Origin: Planctomycetaceae bacterium
GTDB lineage: Bacteria > Planctomycetota > Planctomycetia > Planctomycetales > Planctomycetaceae
NCBI GenBank assembly: GCA_003445035.1
Contig: DLVV01000396.1
Span: forward strand, 4,754 to 10,485
Length of the DNA stretch: 5,732 nt
Direction of reading: 5' to 3'
A program made the translations under genes and the position numbers. Positions 5,650 through 5,732 of the stretch are shown in pieces; position 1 is the first letter of the stretch, and every line of letters begins with the position of its first letter. Below the pieces are notes generated by a model that was not told the origin of the DNA, ran no database searches, and saw only the letters and a list, made by a program, of their open reading frames with translations.

Positions 5650-5732
5650 ATGAAACGCCTGAAAATGAACCTGCTGGCTTACTCGATCGGGATGGCCCTT
5701 CTCCTGGCCGGTTGTGGAGACGGAGGAAACGG
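5650..5732 (+). CDS. Predicted lipoprotein, N-terminal fragment
   Basis: The frame opens with ATG and runs off the window after 27 codons (MKRLKMNLLAYSIGMALLLAG-CGDGGNG). It is a textbook lipoprotein signal peptide: a basic start (K2, R3, K5), a hydrophobic core (about 7-20) and the lipobox L19-A20-G21-C22. C22 would be lipidated and become the first residue of the mature, membrane-anchored protein. A Gly/Asp-rich linker follows, common just after the lipid anchor. The start is supported by GAGG at 5639-5642, 7 nt upstream; the ATG at codon 6 is a weaker alternative. The mature domain is outside the window, so the function is unknown; solute-binding, sensory or structural roles are all possible. 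Confidence 0.8.
   Translation, partial: MKRLKMNLLAYSIGMALLLAGCGDGGN

Overview
The window is GC-rich (G/C strongly preferred at third codon positions) and gene-dense. It carries six bacterial protein-coding genes, two of them cut by the window edges. Nothing here fixes the taxonomy. The GC-rich style, mixed use of Shine-Dalgarno sites, an exported two-domain cyclase and an ILR1-like M20 amidohydrolase would suit a free-living environmental bacterium such as a planctomycete, but that is a low-confidence guess. I see no rRNA, tRNA, CRISPR array, insertion sequence or phage gene.

Layout. On the + strand, 1-4177 reads as one probable operon. It holds the last 39 codons of a short-chain dehydrogenase/reductase (SDR), an M20-family amidohydrolase (163-1350), a secreted protein of two tandem cyclase/kynurenine-formamidase-type domains (1415-3094), and a stand-alone MetE catalytic-domain methyltransferase (3119-4177). 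Gaps between genes are 42, 64 and 24 bp. The operon meets an iron-containing alcohol dehydrogenase on the - strand (4209-5420) tail to tail, with 31 bp between stop codons and no visible intrinsic terminator. The dehydrogenase is divergent from the start of a predicted lipoprotein (5650 to the window end). The 229-bp gap between them holds two inverted repeats with 7-nt spacers and, nearer the lipoprotein, two consecutive hairpins in its presumed leader.

How the genes may work together. An SDR, a metallo-amidohydrolase, a cyclase-family hydrolase, a C1-transfer enzyme and an Fe-dependent alcohol dehydrogenase look like a small-molecule catabolic cluster: amide or ring opening, methyl transfer, and oxidation or reduction of alcohol and carbonyl groups. 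The substrate cannot be read from sequence. The most unusual feature is the two-domain cyclase. Neither domain keeps the full H-x-G-T-H-x-D-x-P-x-H metal motif, and what is lost differs between the halves: domain 1 keeps D and the last H, domain 2 keeps only the GTH histidine.
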